64,000 nt of DNA from Carnegiea gigantea (Eukaryota; Streptophyta; Magnoliopsida; Caryophyllales; Cactaceae), in NCBI GenBank assembly GCA_029747015.1, contig JAKOGI010001255.1:124001-188000 (forward strand). Direction: 5' to 3'. Made by a program: the position numbers and the translations under genes. Position 1 is the first letter of the stretch; every line of letters starts with the position of its first letter. Shown here piece after piece: positions 23,923 to 34,519 of the stretch. The notes below the pieces were generated by a model. The model saw only the letters and a program-made list of their open reading frames with translations, was not told the origin of the DNA and did no database searches.

Positions 23923-25331
23923 TGTTGCAGAAAAAGTTTTAATATTTATAAACCCCAAGTGCAAGGTGTATCGTTGAGTACTTGGGGTGTCGTCCGCAGG
24001 GAATTGTGTTTTCAACTACCAGAGCTAACTAAAGCGTCTCAAGCTAGGCAGGATCGAAGGGTGAAAAGGGGGAACTAAACTACGTTATAAACACAGAAAC
24101 AAACGACTTGGAGTTGTGATTTTACCAATGGATAAACTAACTAACCAAGATGAGTCCTAACCTACCCAAACCACACTACGAACTAGAGATGGTCGGTTGC
24201 ATCATCAAAGACCACCCAAGCCCTCTCTCAAGGGTCATGAGCTAGTCTAACTCGCGTAACCACTTACTTTCGTGGGGTTAGTCGAATTAGACCACAAAAC
24301 TAGCAACCCCAAACTTAGCTCGATTCGGATACTACTTTCGTGTCCCGAACTCGGCCATTCCCTCTCCCACACTAGCCAATTGACCTCACCTCTCAGCATA
24401 AGTCAATCGCCCAAAAATATGGATGAAAACCCTCTCAGGCATTTCATCGAACACTTGGCGGGCGTGAAGGAAAACTCTAGGTTCTAGGCATAGATTGGGT
24501 ATGGTTAGGCCAATTACAAGATTAATTAGCCATCCAGAGGCTAATCACAATCCAAGCCAACACAATCTACCAACTAAACATCAAAAACGAATGAAAACCT
24601 AAACTAACAAATAAGAACATGAACATGAAGAACGAAACAAAGGCAATGAAATAAAACGAATCTAAACAGCTAAATAACATGAATTAACGACAAAAACTAA
24701 ACATATAAACCAAACAAAGCAATTACAAGAATTAAAACAACAAAATATAAATAAGAACAACGATGAAATAAAAAGAGAAAGAAGAGGGAAACTTATGCTT
24801 GAATTGATTGTAGAACTTGAAATCCATAAGCTTGAATCCCAAAATACCAACTATAATCCTAATCTAATCCTCCTATTGGGGTTTTTATTGGATAAATCTA
24901 ACCTAAACTAACCTAGAAAAGTAGAAGAGAGAGCCCCCGAACAACGTCGAGAAAAGAGGATTAAATAGAAGACAAGGCGGGCCGCGAATAACCGAAGGAA
25001 ACTAGGGGAGGCACGACCGTGCCTAGGTGGCACGGCTGCACCGTGCCAGGTGGCACGGCCGTGCCACGTGGCACGGGGTGGCCGTGCCACCTTGCTGGCC
25101 GGCTGCCCCGGCTGGCTCCCGTTTTTCCGTCTTTTCGCCTGTTTTGATCCTTTTCTGCCCTTTTTCGCGACATTTGCTTGGTTCAACTTATTGCCTGCAA
25201 GAATAAACTAAACAAGTAAAAATCTCAAAGCATATTTAATAAAACAAGAAAAAACTCTAAAGATTATGTTATTATACGAGCTAAGATTAGGTGAAAAGGG
25301 CATGTAAAATGCGACAAATTATCGCCTAACA
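23923..25331 (-). mobile_element. Solo LTR (gypsy type, reverse orientation) inside pararetrovirus copy 1
   Basis: The 1409-bp insert has termini TGTTGCAG and GCCTAACA (TGTT and AACA) and is flanked on both sides by AAGAT (23918-23922 and 25332-25336). Its minus strand begins TGTTAGGCGATAATTTG and ends with a block reading CGGACGACACCCCAAGTAC, the reverse-oriented LTR 3'-end motif of Athila/Tat-like elements. It splits pararetrovirus ORF3. Frames inside (for example 24272-24487 and 24908-25186) are chance ORFs. Confidence 0.9.
25010..25110. repeat. GC-rich palindrome cluster in the solo LTR
   Basis: GGCACGG and CCGTGCC alternate here. Perfect palindromes are TGGCACGGCCGTGCCA at 25051-25066 and GTGCCACGTGGCAC at 25061-25074. 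The segment is strongly GC-rich in an otherwise AT-rich window. Confidence 0.8.
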
Positions 25332-26264
25332 AAGATGTACTAGATTCCATCTTTCAAATAATTGATGAAGATATTTCTTTCCTTTTTCTAATAAGAATTT
25401 TTCCGGTCCAACATCAAATTGATAATTAAAGACATCTTCTGAAGTAGCTCCATCTATTTTCATGTATTTGTTGAATTCATTATGATAGATGAAAATAGTG
25501 TTCTTGCAATGCATTAATGTTCTTCCTTGTTCAATTAGTGCCCACATTTGATGATAAATATTGTAAAATTTGATGGCTCTTACTAAAGCAAGATCACTAA
25601 CTAATTCTTGATATTTTGGAAACCATTCTTGATGTTGATCATCAGGATCATCTAAATCAACTAATTGAATAAGATAATGGACTGGTTTGGCTTTTTCGTT
25701 TTCATATTTAATTACTATGCAATGCACTTTGACATACAGGCTTCTACTCTAGGGAACTTTTGTTAGGCCATCAGGAGATGTGAGACTCTAATGGATCCTT
25801 TTGAACATGTACTATTGAAACTTAGTTAGTCTTGAGAAGAATGAGTACTTTGCATCTGGGATTTCCATGAGGTAAACTACCATTCCATATTCCAAAACTT
25901 TCTTAATGGGTTCATCTGAAGAGATTGAATTTGCTGGGAGACTAATACCACCAACTCTGGCTTATGAGGAAAGAAGATAGTGGTGTTCCATGATTCCCAA
26001 ATATCATAAGAATAATTATAATAGTTGATGCAGGCTACATATCGTTCTTTGAACCATTTTATTCGAACATGGGAACTTATTTTTTCTTGAATATTATAAG
26101 GACACCTTAGGTAATTCATTTATAATTCTAAAAGACTTAATCTTTGTACTATTAGATAGGTAGAAGCTAGCAGGCCAAAGTGTGATATACTTTTTGTATG
26201 AAATTCTAAAATATCCATAAGGATTCTACTAGAAGGAGAAACCCGTTCTAGCAATAATAATATT

Positions 26265-28338
26265 TCATTTTGGATTTCTTCCTTTTTCAGTAAGAGTTCT
26301 GCTCTGATGATCACCATTGACGAGCTCTCAAGTTAAACTATTTACCAGAGAATTCTTTGATCCCTGTATATGTTCAATAAAGAAAGAGAACTGGTTAAGC
26401 CATAATTGCCAATGCATGAGTCTCCCTTACAATTGCATGTCTGATAAATTCTTTTTCACAAAACTGAGTATGCATTTACAATCAGTTCGAATAAGAAAGG
26501 ATTTTGAGGCTAAAAAGATTAAGAATCTTTCAATTCCCCTTATAACTGCAAGGATTTCTTTTTCCATCATGGGATAGTTGTATTCTACTTTATTAAAACT
26601 TCAACTGCAATACTTACAGAGTTTTTCTCCTTCTTTGATTTTGTGTACTGCACTTTAGTGGTCATTGCTGGCATCGATCTCAAGAATTAAATCGTCCCCT
26701 TCATTAGGCAAGTTAAGAGAAAAAGGAATTTTACACAATTTTTTGAAGTCTTGAACAATCTTTGAATCACAAGGGGTCCATGTTCAACTTATCACAAGGG
26801 GTCCATGTTTAACTTACTTTCTTATTGAGTTTCTACTGCAATAGTTTTCTTAATTTAGTTAGATCTTTAATGAAGTCTGAAGCATAGTTAAGACATCTAA
26901 GAAACTTGCCTAATTGCTTTCTATCTTCAATCTTTTTAGGAAAATTTTGTATTCTTCTAGAATATGCTTTTGTAGGATGATTTGTCCAACTTTTATTTCT
27001 ACACCTAAAAACTCAATTTCTTGTTCAACATAAATGCACTTGTTCTTACCAAGAATAATACAATGATCAATGAATCTTCAGGTGATAGCTAAGACATCAT
27101 CTTTGCACTGTTATGTGGTCTTGGAAAAGATAAGGATGTCATCAATGTAAACTAGATAACAGTGATTAAGATTTTTGAATATGTTATTTATTTTTCTTTG
27201 AAATATTTGAGGTGCATTTTTTATACCAAATGGCATCACTATCTATTGATAATGTCCTTGAGGGCCACTTTAAATGAATACTTTCTTCATCCATTTTTAT
27301 CTGCTAATATCCATTTTTACAATCCATTTTTGAGAACCAAGAGGCTCCTTGAATTCTATTGAAAAGGACTGTTTTGTTTGGAACATAATAACCATCAAAG
27401 ACAATATTATCATTAAACTATTTACAATTGATTGCCATTCCAGCTTTTCCTCTTTTCTCTTCAGCATGATTTCTTACCATAAAAGTGGAACTAGTGTGGG
27501 AACTCTTACTGTTCCTAATTAACCCTTTATCTAAAAGTTTTTTAATTTGCTTATCAAATTCTTGGTTATCTTGGTATGTATACATCATTTGTTCGACTTG
27601 GAAAATAGTACTAGTATTTAACAAAGTAATCTTTGTAAATGTTTTATCTTTATTCCAAAATTCTAGTGGGTTATCAAAGTAGAGTTCTTTTCATAATTGC
27701 TCTTGTTGTTCAGTAATCTACTCCTTAATAGATAACTTAAGTAATGAGATTGTTAGTGTTATCTCATGTTGTGCAGGTACTACCTTCTCATCACACTGGC
27801 TACATGTAAACTTAATCTTCTGATGAGTGTAAGCTTTATTTAATTTATCAATAGGAATTGAGTGACCATTTAATATGAATATTATTTGGTTGATGGTCTA
27901 TGTCATGGAGAATATAGCCTCTAAAAATTATTACAAATTATCATATCATGAGAAGGTTAGTTAGTAGCCCATAGAACTGGAATAATGCGTTGGACTCCGA
28001 TTTTGACAGATAATCCTTCTATTGCTTCATTGTGGCTCATAATGCTATTATCAGCTATCCTTACTCATAATGGATTATTGGCTTTTTTTTCACATAAATT
28101 CTGAAAATAATGATCTTTTTTCAAAATATACAGAACAATCACTATCGATATAGACACATAATTCATATATATTATATCCTTCTAAGCATGCATTTATTGG
28201 GATATAGATGATATTAGAATTTGTGTTGGTGACTTCATATCATATGTTTATAGTCATGCTATTGAGTAATTCATCTTCATAAATTGATTCACTAATAGTT
28301 CTTATTTCATACCCAATTACTTTCCTGTCTAGACTCAT
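26265..28338 (-). pseudogene. Pararetrovirus ORF2 (protease-RT-RNase H) of copy 1
   Basis: It starts at an ATG overlapping or adjoining the ORF1 stop (28336-28338). The aspartic protease site is altered: it reads YIDSDCSVCF near 28140 where copy 2 has DSG. The reverse transcriptase shows FDGYYVPNKTVLFNR, WFSKMDCK and the catalytic YIDD at 27138-27149. RNase H retains LEIDAS near 26680. The frame is broken by many stops and shifts, so no enzyme can be made. Its role would have been polyprotein processing and reverse transcription of the pregenomic RNA. The absence of an integrase downstream is typical of caulimovirids. Confidence 0.75.
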
Positions 28339-28439
28339 ACTTCAGTATACACTGTGTCTTGCGGGTCTAAAACTCATTCTACTCATTTCATTGGTCATAC
28401 TAATTATATCATCTTCTTTAAGCTCTTCTTTAGCTTATG

Positions 28440-29050
28440 AAGACCCTTCTCCCCATTCTGATCTTATAATCATGCTTCTTAATAATTGTGGTTTCATGGT
28501 AATTTTACCATTTGCATCAATTTTTATTACATTTTTATTATTGATTTTTGTAGGATTGGTAAAGGTAGATATCCAAGACCTGTCGATTTTTATCTCCTGA
28601 GGTTTGGATTTTATACTTTGGATTTTTTGTATAGGAGTAGGACTTTCAAATTTCTCTGCCTCTATCATTATCACCTTAGTCTTTAGATCTATAGCACTAT
28701 CTAGTTTGTTGATGATTTTCCAAAATATCCTTAATGGATATTCTCCTTTTTTCATGTCCATCCCAACTATTTTTATCTTACGGGATAGGAAACTTTTGGC
28801 AAATTCATCTTTTAGACTTTCATAATATCCTGATCAAGAATTGAATTCTATCGATCCATCATATAAATTGGTCTTAATCCCTATGATAATTTGATTATTA
28901 AATTTTGTATGCCTGGTATCACAGAGCAAGGCATAAAGATCAATATCTTTGTCATAATATTGTAATGGAGTGATTTGCACTTGGATCCTTCCAATATAAT
29001 TATACCTATACTTTTTGTCTTTGTTGTGCTTAAAGATATTTTCTCAATTA
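28440..29050 (-). pseudogene. Pararetrovirus movement protein (30K type), copy 1
   Basis: The minus strand reads RIQVQITPLQYYDKDID, then LLCDTRHTKFNNQIIIGI, then KTNL with a short FN motif. This fits the core of the 30K movement-protein superfamily (hydrophobic strand, LxxDxR, and the G-I-xxNL segment). The open part at 28435-28761 is its C-terminal tail, ending in a basic and Ser/Pro-rich region that is also present in copy 2. Such proteins enlarge plasmodesmata and carry virus between cells. It lies downstream of the capsid-like region and upstream of the protease. Confidence 0.65.
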
Positions 29051-29439
29051 ATGAGATTAACTTCTTCTATATTATACTCATATTCTTTGATTTCTAGATC
29101 TCCTTCCATCGTTTCACATACATATTTGCTCTTTAATTGAAAGATCGATTTTTTATAAATCATATCTTTCTGAATTATGGAAAGGACCTAATCTTCTTTC
29201 ACTTCTTCGTTCTCATTATCTACCATAAATTCTTCTCCTTGGAGAATCCCAAGACTAATTGAGCTACTTTCCATCATATGACTAGTTTCTTTATAATCAC
29301 TTTCTTCATATTCATCTTCCAGTACAATTTTAACAATTTCCTTACTGTGCTTCAGTGATAGATCTAGTGCTTCTTCTTCGCTAAGCTCAAAATATTCTAG
29401 ACTTCCGAAAGTTTCAATAAGGTTGTTATTCTTCCTACT

Positions 29440-30420
29440 TTTGGATTCATTTTATAATGACCTACTTCTCCGTATGCCCAACTCTTACAGTTGTTTTTTC
29501 CTGCAGGATAATAAGCGGCTTTCCTAAAAAATCTTTATTTTTTAGGGCTTGGTTAGTTATAATATTTTCTTTTATACTTCTGTCCCTTTGCTTGTTAAAG
29601 CCCTTTTTCTTATAAAATTTTCATTTTCTTCTCATTTAGATTCTTTTCCCCATTGGTGAGGATTATTCCAACAAGTTAGAAATTGTTCCTTCATTTTCTT
29701 TTGCTTCTGGAGATCAAGAAATTGATCATTGATCTATATTATTTGATAAGAAATTCTTGTACTAAGGGTATCAATGACATCTGCTTTCTCAAGGCATATA
29801 ACATATTTTTCATTGATTATAGAATTAATTGGATATGGTAGTTTGTCATAAAACATACTAAGATTGATTTCAGTATGCCAAATTTTGTAATAATATTAAC
29901 AAAATTCAGTAACATACTTCTCCAAATACCTCATATCTCATAATTCTATGTTATTAATATTTCTTTGTCATTCTCTTGCTTTTTCTTCGGAATCAAGTTT
30001 AGCTTAATAATATTGACTAAATTCAATAATATAATTCTCCAGATACCTCATATCCCATAATTGTATGTTATTAATCTTTTTTTGTTATTCTCTTGCTTTT
30101 TCTTCAAAATCAAGTTTAGCTCCGATGATTCATATTTGATTTCCTTATATAGATTTTGAACATTGCAACCAGTATTTCCATCTTTCTGAATGCATTTCAC
30201 CATCCTCATTTAATGAATCATACAAATCAGCTACAGTGCCAAAAAAGCTATGCTCAAGATAATTTAAGAAATTTTCAGTAGTCCATGTAGTATTAATTTA
30301 GGACACTACTCGTGCCTCTTTTCTAATGCTCAAATATTTCTTCTCTATTATGAGCTCCATCGATGTTTAAGATGCATCATGTTTGGCTAAATCGAGGTAA
30401 GGCCAATCTCTTCAAAGGTC
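29440..30420 (-). pseudogene. Pararetrovirus capsid-like region with degenerate zinc knuckle, copy 1
   Basis: The upstream part reads TTENFLNYLEHSFFGTV and WKYWLQC, resembling a capsid core with aromatic and helix-forming residues. Near 29460-29515 the frame gives NCKSWAYGEVGHYK, a decayed CCHC knuckle in which the W-A-x-G-E-x-G-H-Y frame remains but Cys residues have changed. A 117-bp tandem duplication lies inside (29889-30122). Many stops are present. The capsid assignment is moderate; the position before the movement protein is what matters for classification. Confidence 0.45.
29889..30122 (-). repeat. 117-bp in-frame tandem duplication in the capsid-like region
   Basis: Two adjacent units begin near TAATAATATT and contain TCTCCAAATACCTCATAT (29920) and TCTCCAGATACCTCATAT (30037), followed by CTCTTGCTTTTTCTTC. 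The offset is 117 bp, a multiple of three, so it adds 39 codons. The units have diverged by about one base in ten. Confidence 0.75.
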
Positions 30421-30985
30421 GTAGTGTTCTTTGGAACAAACCCAAATGAAAAATTAGTAGTGCGTCCTACTGGAATGTATCTAGGCCTCATACAATGGGT
30501 ATTTCTTCTAGAAGGTTTACCAAATTCTTCAGTTTTAGGAACTACAATTTATAACTAGATTGGTCTCGCTTTCATCTATGTTAAGATTTTCTCCAATCTC
30601 ATTAATTTCGTCACTAAATACCATTTTACCATATTTTTTATTCAATCTCTTCCTAATTTCTTCTAAAGGTACAACATTAAGATCTTCTAGTTTAATTAGG
30701 TTCATCTGTTAATATATTTCTTCTTCTGTTTGAACATTATCTACTTCTCCATTATCATAAGATAATATGTCTTGCTTATCAACTACTGGACCTATGATTT
30801 TGTTTAATTCTTCTGGGTTTTACTTATTTTCAAACATATTCTATAATTCTTCAAGATTATACTGCTTCTGCTCCATCCTCTTCTTCTGTCTCTGCCTTCT
30901 CAGATAATTTTTCAGTTGATTTTTCTCATATCTCTTTTTGGATTTTTATATCATGCAAAGGAAATAGATTATTGTTTTTTGGGTG

Positions 30986-31255
30986 TTAGAAATGATATTT
31001 ACGCTGAAATAGAGTACTAATAAGTAATGTAGATTTTTTACTATGTCTAATCTCGTTAACTACAGAAAAATGGATTACAGACAATTGCTTCTTAATCTCC
31101 CTAACTTCAGCATTAATTTTTGCTAATTTGGCTTTTAATTCTAAAACTATATCAGCGATATAGTTCAATGGTGGTGCTACTGAAGCGGTTTCTTCTAGAG
31201 TGTGCACAATATGTGAATAATTGGGTGTAGGACAAGTAAGAGATAATTCAAGCAT
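30986..31255 (-). pseudogene. N-terminal open frame of pararetrovirus ORF1, copy 1
   Basis: The 89-residue frame is the first one after the primer site. It contains a heptad-like segment, IADIVLELKAKLAKINAEV then REIKKQL, that predicts a coiled coil. No enzymatic motif is present. The frame is lost after about residue 89. It is probably the start of the capsid-movement polyprotein, but a separate small ORF is possible. Confidence 0.5.
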
Positions 31256-31322
31256 TAAACACAGTTAATTAGCTTAGTTAATTATTAAATTGCTTAACTA
31301 TCTTAATTATTTTGGTCACATA

Positions 31323-31334
31323 GCTCTGATACCA
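31323..31334 (-). promoter_or_regulatory. tRNA-Met primer-binding site of pararetrovirus copy 1
   Basis: The minus strand reads TGGTATCAGAGC, matching the complement of the initiator tRNA-Met 3' end used by caulimovirids. It lies about 70 nt before the first ATG of ORF1 at 31255. Confidence 0.8.
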
Positions 31335-31768
31335 GTTGAAAGAGGGCTTTGAGCGTACTCATGAGTGAAATATCATTAAAATTTTCAAAAGTAAAGTTGT
31401 AAGAATTGGGGCTAAAAATGAAAATTTTAAAAACTTAGGCTGCTCTATGTAATTTAAAAAGTCAAGTTTGGTTCAGAAAATATTTGTCCAACCTTGGATA
31501 GACCTCAAAATATTTTCCCAAAATTATTAGGTTAGAAAAATATTAGTCTATATCTCGATGGTCCGTGATGTAATTTACCATATTTTAGTCTACTGAAATA
31601 GGCAAGGAAAAAAAAAAGAAATTAGGCCAAGAAAACAAACATAGCATATGCCTCTTCCTCAACAGAATCACGACATTCATCTCTTCTCCTTCAAACCCAA
31701 ACCCCACACCTGTCTTCCCCACTCCCTTCCACCGCTAGCACCATTGAGAGAGAGAAGAAAGGGTGGGA

Positions 31769-31822
31769 GACGGAGAGAGAGAGAGAGAGATAGAGAGACA
31801 CAAAGAGAGAGAGAGAGAGGCG
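31769..31822 (+). repeat. GA-rich simple repeat
   Basis: An imperfect (GA)n run interrupted by GATAGAGAGACACAAAG. The arginine- and glutamate-rich frames across it are artefacts. Confidence 0.8.
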
Positions 31823-32509
31823 AGCGAGAAAGGGACGATGATGAGAGAGAACCAAACAGCAGCGGCGGCAGTAGCCATGATGACAAGGAGCGGTGCGCGG
31901 TGCAGAGGTAGCACTGGGCAGAGGAGAAACAGACAACAGTAACCAGTAAGAGAGGCAAATCCAGCTTCAAAAACACCCCAATTAGCCTATAAATGGGTCC
32001 ATTAAGCTTGAATTAGAGGTGGGTGGTTCTTTACTCCCTAGATTAGTATTAATTTCAAAACTAAAGTGAATTTTTATGCTTGTGCAATTAGTGTGATAAC
32101 CTGTGGATGCTCTTTAGTCCTTCTAGCACTATTAATTTTCCAAAGTTCTATTAGGTCTAGCCATGGGAATTTGGGGTAATATGATGAATCTAGGTTACAT
32201 TGGACTTGTATAATTTTAAAAGGGAGAAGGACTGAATGAGACTATTGAGGTTATTGTGTGGTGTTTATGTGATTTTGAGGTTGAACTTTGGGATGGTGAT
32301 CTGGGAGGGAGATTGGGGTGTGAATTTAGTGAGGATCCAATTAATTATGGCCTGTATGCTATTTTTATGATGTCAAAATGTGAACTCCGTAAGCTGTCTA
32401 TAGGAACTAGGTTGCTAAAACCTAAACCAAACCTGAGTATGAACTGAATGGCACCCACAAGATATCCTGCGTAAATAAAGTTTAGGATTGAAAGGAATTA
32501 AGGGGAAAT

Positions 32510-32720
32510 CAAATCTACACCCAAATCAAGCCTAAGCTGAACTAGATAGAATCTGAACCTGAATCGAACTGAACCTAACCTGAACTAAACAGACCAGAAC
32601 TTGAACTAAACTTGAATTGAACTGGACCTAAGATGAACTGAGCCATACAGAAGTAGAACCGAACTGAACCTGAACCTAAAATTATATAGATGAGGATTGA
32701 ATAGGACCTAAACCTGAACC
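32510..32720 (+). repeat. Degenerate minisatellite based on GAACTGAACCT
   Basis: Units of 5-7 bp (GAACCT, GAACTA, GAACTG) recur about 25 times with many substitutions. Confidence 0.65.
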
Positions 32721-33811
32721 CGACAATGCCTTGAATATGTTCCTTATACTTGGGTGTTATGTATAAGTTGCTGAAAAACTGAAAGGAACGGGCGGCACCT
32801 AATCAGGTCCTCGTTTTGAACCTAAGTTAAGCTAAAACAGCTCCAGGTTATTCAATTTGTGGCCTGATTCATTGAATATAATGGCATGCACTTACAATTA
32901 ACGTGAGTGATTTTTGTGTTCTTGAATCTACACCTGGTACTAGAACCATGAAATAAACTGTTTTCTTTAAAGGTGATCAAAGAATTGAAATCTTGTGTGT
33001 GGGTGAGTAAGAGAATATGTGTGAATGGCAAAAAGTTCTTGTTTTGGAGCTACTTTTCATCATCACGGCCTAAAGTATTGCTTTGATCTCGGCTTGGAAC
33101 TTGAATAGTGAAAATTGATTGATTTTTTTGTACATTTCGACTTAATGAATGCAAATTTTCATGAATTGGGCCCTGCTTGGCCTTGATTTTGAACTTGAAC
33201 TTGTGCTAAATGAATCGATTATTGGTGTTTTGGCTTATGAAAGAGTTAAGCAGAATTTTGATTTGGAATGGGTCAATCTTGTATCGAAAGAGCTAGTATC
33301 AAAAGAGAACCTAGACCCTTGCATGGAAGGGTCACTATTTGAGAACTAAGGCTCTTGTATGAAAGAGTGATTGAAATGTGTGTGAATATTGTTACTGCCA
33401 GGACCCTAACGACGGTGTTGTAGCTCTTCCACCCTTTAGTTTCCCAAGATCTAGGGGCACTAGGTGTAGATTTGACCATGGGCTTTATAAATTTTATTTT
33501 ACAAGAAGGTCTTGGAAGCTAAAAGTAAGTTTCCTCCATGGCATTGCGAGGAGGAGAAAAATTATTCAATAAGAAGAAAATATTCTTTTGTGGTTCTCAG
33601 GAGCGTCAAATTTGGATCTTTTGTTTTTACACATGTTTAAATTTTACTACACTTACTTGGCTTTAAATGTCGTTGATTTTAGTCCTTTAAAACTCTGTTA
33701 TAATAGCATATTGATTAAACAACGACCCTTATCTAGTTCTCGCCGAATTTTAAATCGTTTGAAGAGTTATAAATCATGCTTTTACCTTCACATGATCTAT
33801 ATGTACATGTA

Positions 33812-33815
<4 letters not shown>

Positions 33816-33884
<69 letters not shown>
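33816..33884 (+). repeat. (TG)n microsatellite
   Basis: About 34 uninterrupted TG units, with no interruption visible. Confidence 0.95.
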
Positions 33885-33887
<3 letters not shown>

Positions 33888-34519
33888 GTATGACTGCTGT
33901 TTTAGTTTTGGGAGATGAGAACTTCCCATTGAGTGGTTCCATACTTCTCCCATTTCTAAGTTTCAAGCACTAAAAGCATGTAAAGTTTAGAAAGTTGTTG
34001 GTTTACATTGGATGACTTCCTAGTGATGTCATATATTGTAAGATGAGTATGAATGTAGATGGTAAAAACGTAAAGTCAATGATGTAATTTAAGCATCTGA
34101 TTTGTGTAAGGGTCTTGTAAAGGTGTCTCATGCATATCATGTAATCTGTGTAGTCTAGTCGCTCTGAATAGCCATTTGAGCCAACCATCTGAGCAGATAC
34201 TCGTTTTCTAGTTGTTACACTTGAAATGTTTTGGGATGTAAACCCCAGTGATCTATATGCGATCTGTTGAGTTGTATCTTTTATTTTTTTTTCTTTCCTT
34301 TTATTTAATTCCACAGCTTCTATACTCTGTGCGTGTGGCTTGTAGAGTTGAGGCTCTACCATGTAGCCATTAAGTTTATTTACAGCTACCTTCACACTTT
34401 ATTTCACTATTTGTATTACAGGTATAAGTGCAAGGCTATAAGCCTAGTGCCATGTTTAGTTTTTAAGCGAAACTCTATCGTTTTATTCCAAAATTTTGGA
34501 AATCATTAACATCAATAGC

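Larger units (their letters stand above)
23843..26317 (-). pseudogene. Pararetrovirus ORF3 of copy 1, split by a solo LTR
   Basis: The ATG at 26317 lies inside the end of ORF2 (overlap 26265-26317) and is matched by the same arrangement in copy 2. Conserved stretches are KWFKERYVACINYYN, YDIWESWNT, RAIKFYNIYHQMWALIEQG and DNDGLENIIGE just before the TAG at 23843-23845. Without the solo LTR and its target duplication the span is about 1061 nt, against 1065 in copy 2. Several stops and frameshifts break it. I recognise no catalytic motif. In caulimovirids with capsid-movement and protease-RT-RNase H ORFs, the next ORF commonly encodes the translation transactivator or inclusion protein; assigning that role here is inference from position only. 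Confidence 0.6.
23041..31620 (-). mobile_element. Endogenous pararetrovirus (Caulimoviridae), nearly full-length copy 1
   Basis: Read on the minus strand the order is: tRNA-Met primer site (31323-31334); N-terminal coiled-coil frame (30986-31255); capsid-like region with a degenerate zinc knuckle (about 29460-30400); movement protein (about 28440-29050); ORF2 with protease, reverse transcriptase and RNase H (26265-28338); ORF3 (from 26317); then a TATA box and AATAAA. There is no integrase and no LTR of its own, which separates it from gypsy elements. Many stops and frameshifts make it non-functional. Without the 1.4-kb solo LTR it is about 7.2 kb, a normal caulimovirid genome size. Copy 2 at 55973-60830 is on the other strand. 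The genus was not established; the ORF plan resembles cavemoviruses and solendoviruses. Confidence 0.8.
31621..34519. other. Unassigned stretch with simple repeats
   Basis: Begins with a C-rich, leader-like segment (31650-31740) followed by a GA-rich tract. Several short frames exist (for example 34003-34395 minus, 130 residues), but none shows a domain I know. It could contain pieces of an old LTR; I could not pair it with another copy. Confidence 0.35.

Noticed and set aside
24908..25186. Minus-strand frames through the GC-rich part
   Set aside because: They lie inside the solo LTR and reflect the palindromic GGCACGG repeats, not a gene.
28391..28825. Plus-strand ORFs with hydrophobic content
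   Set aside because: They are antisense to the movement-protein tail of pararetrovirus copy 1.
31648..31976. Overlapping frames rich in Arg/Glu or Ser/Leu around the GA repeat
   Set aside because: They are translations of a (GA)n tract on both strands, with no domain.
33733..33973. Frames with long His-Thr or Cys-Val runs
   Set aside because: They are translations of the (TG)n microsatellite.
34003..34395. 130-residue minus-strand ORF just before element D
   Set aside because: No domain recognised and composition like the surrounding non-coding DNA; kept only as part of the unassigned stretch.
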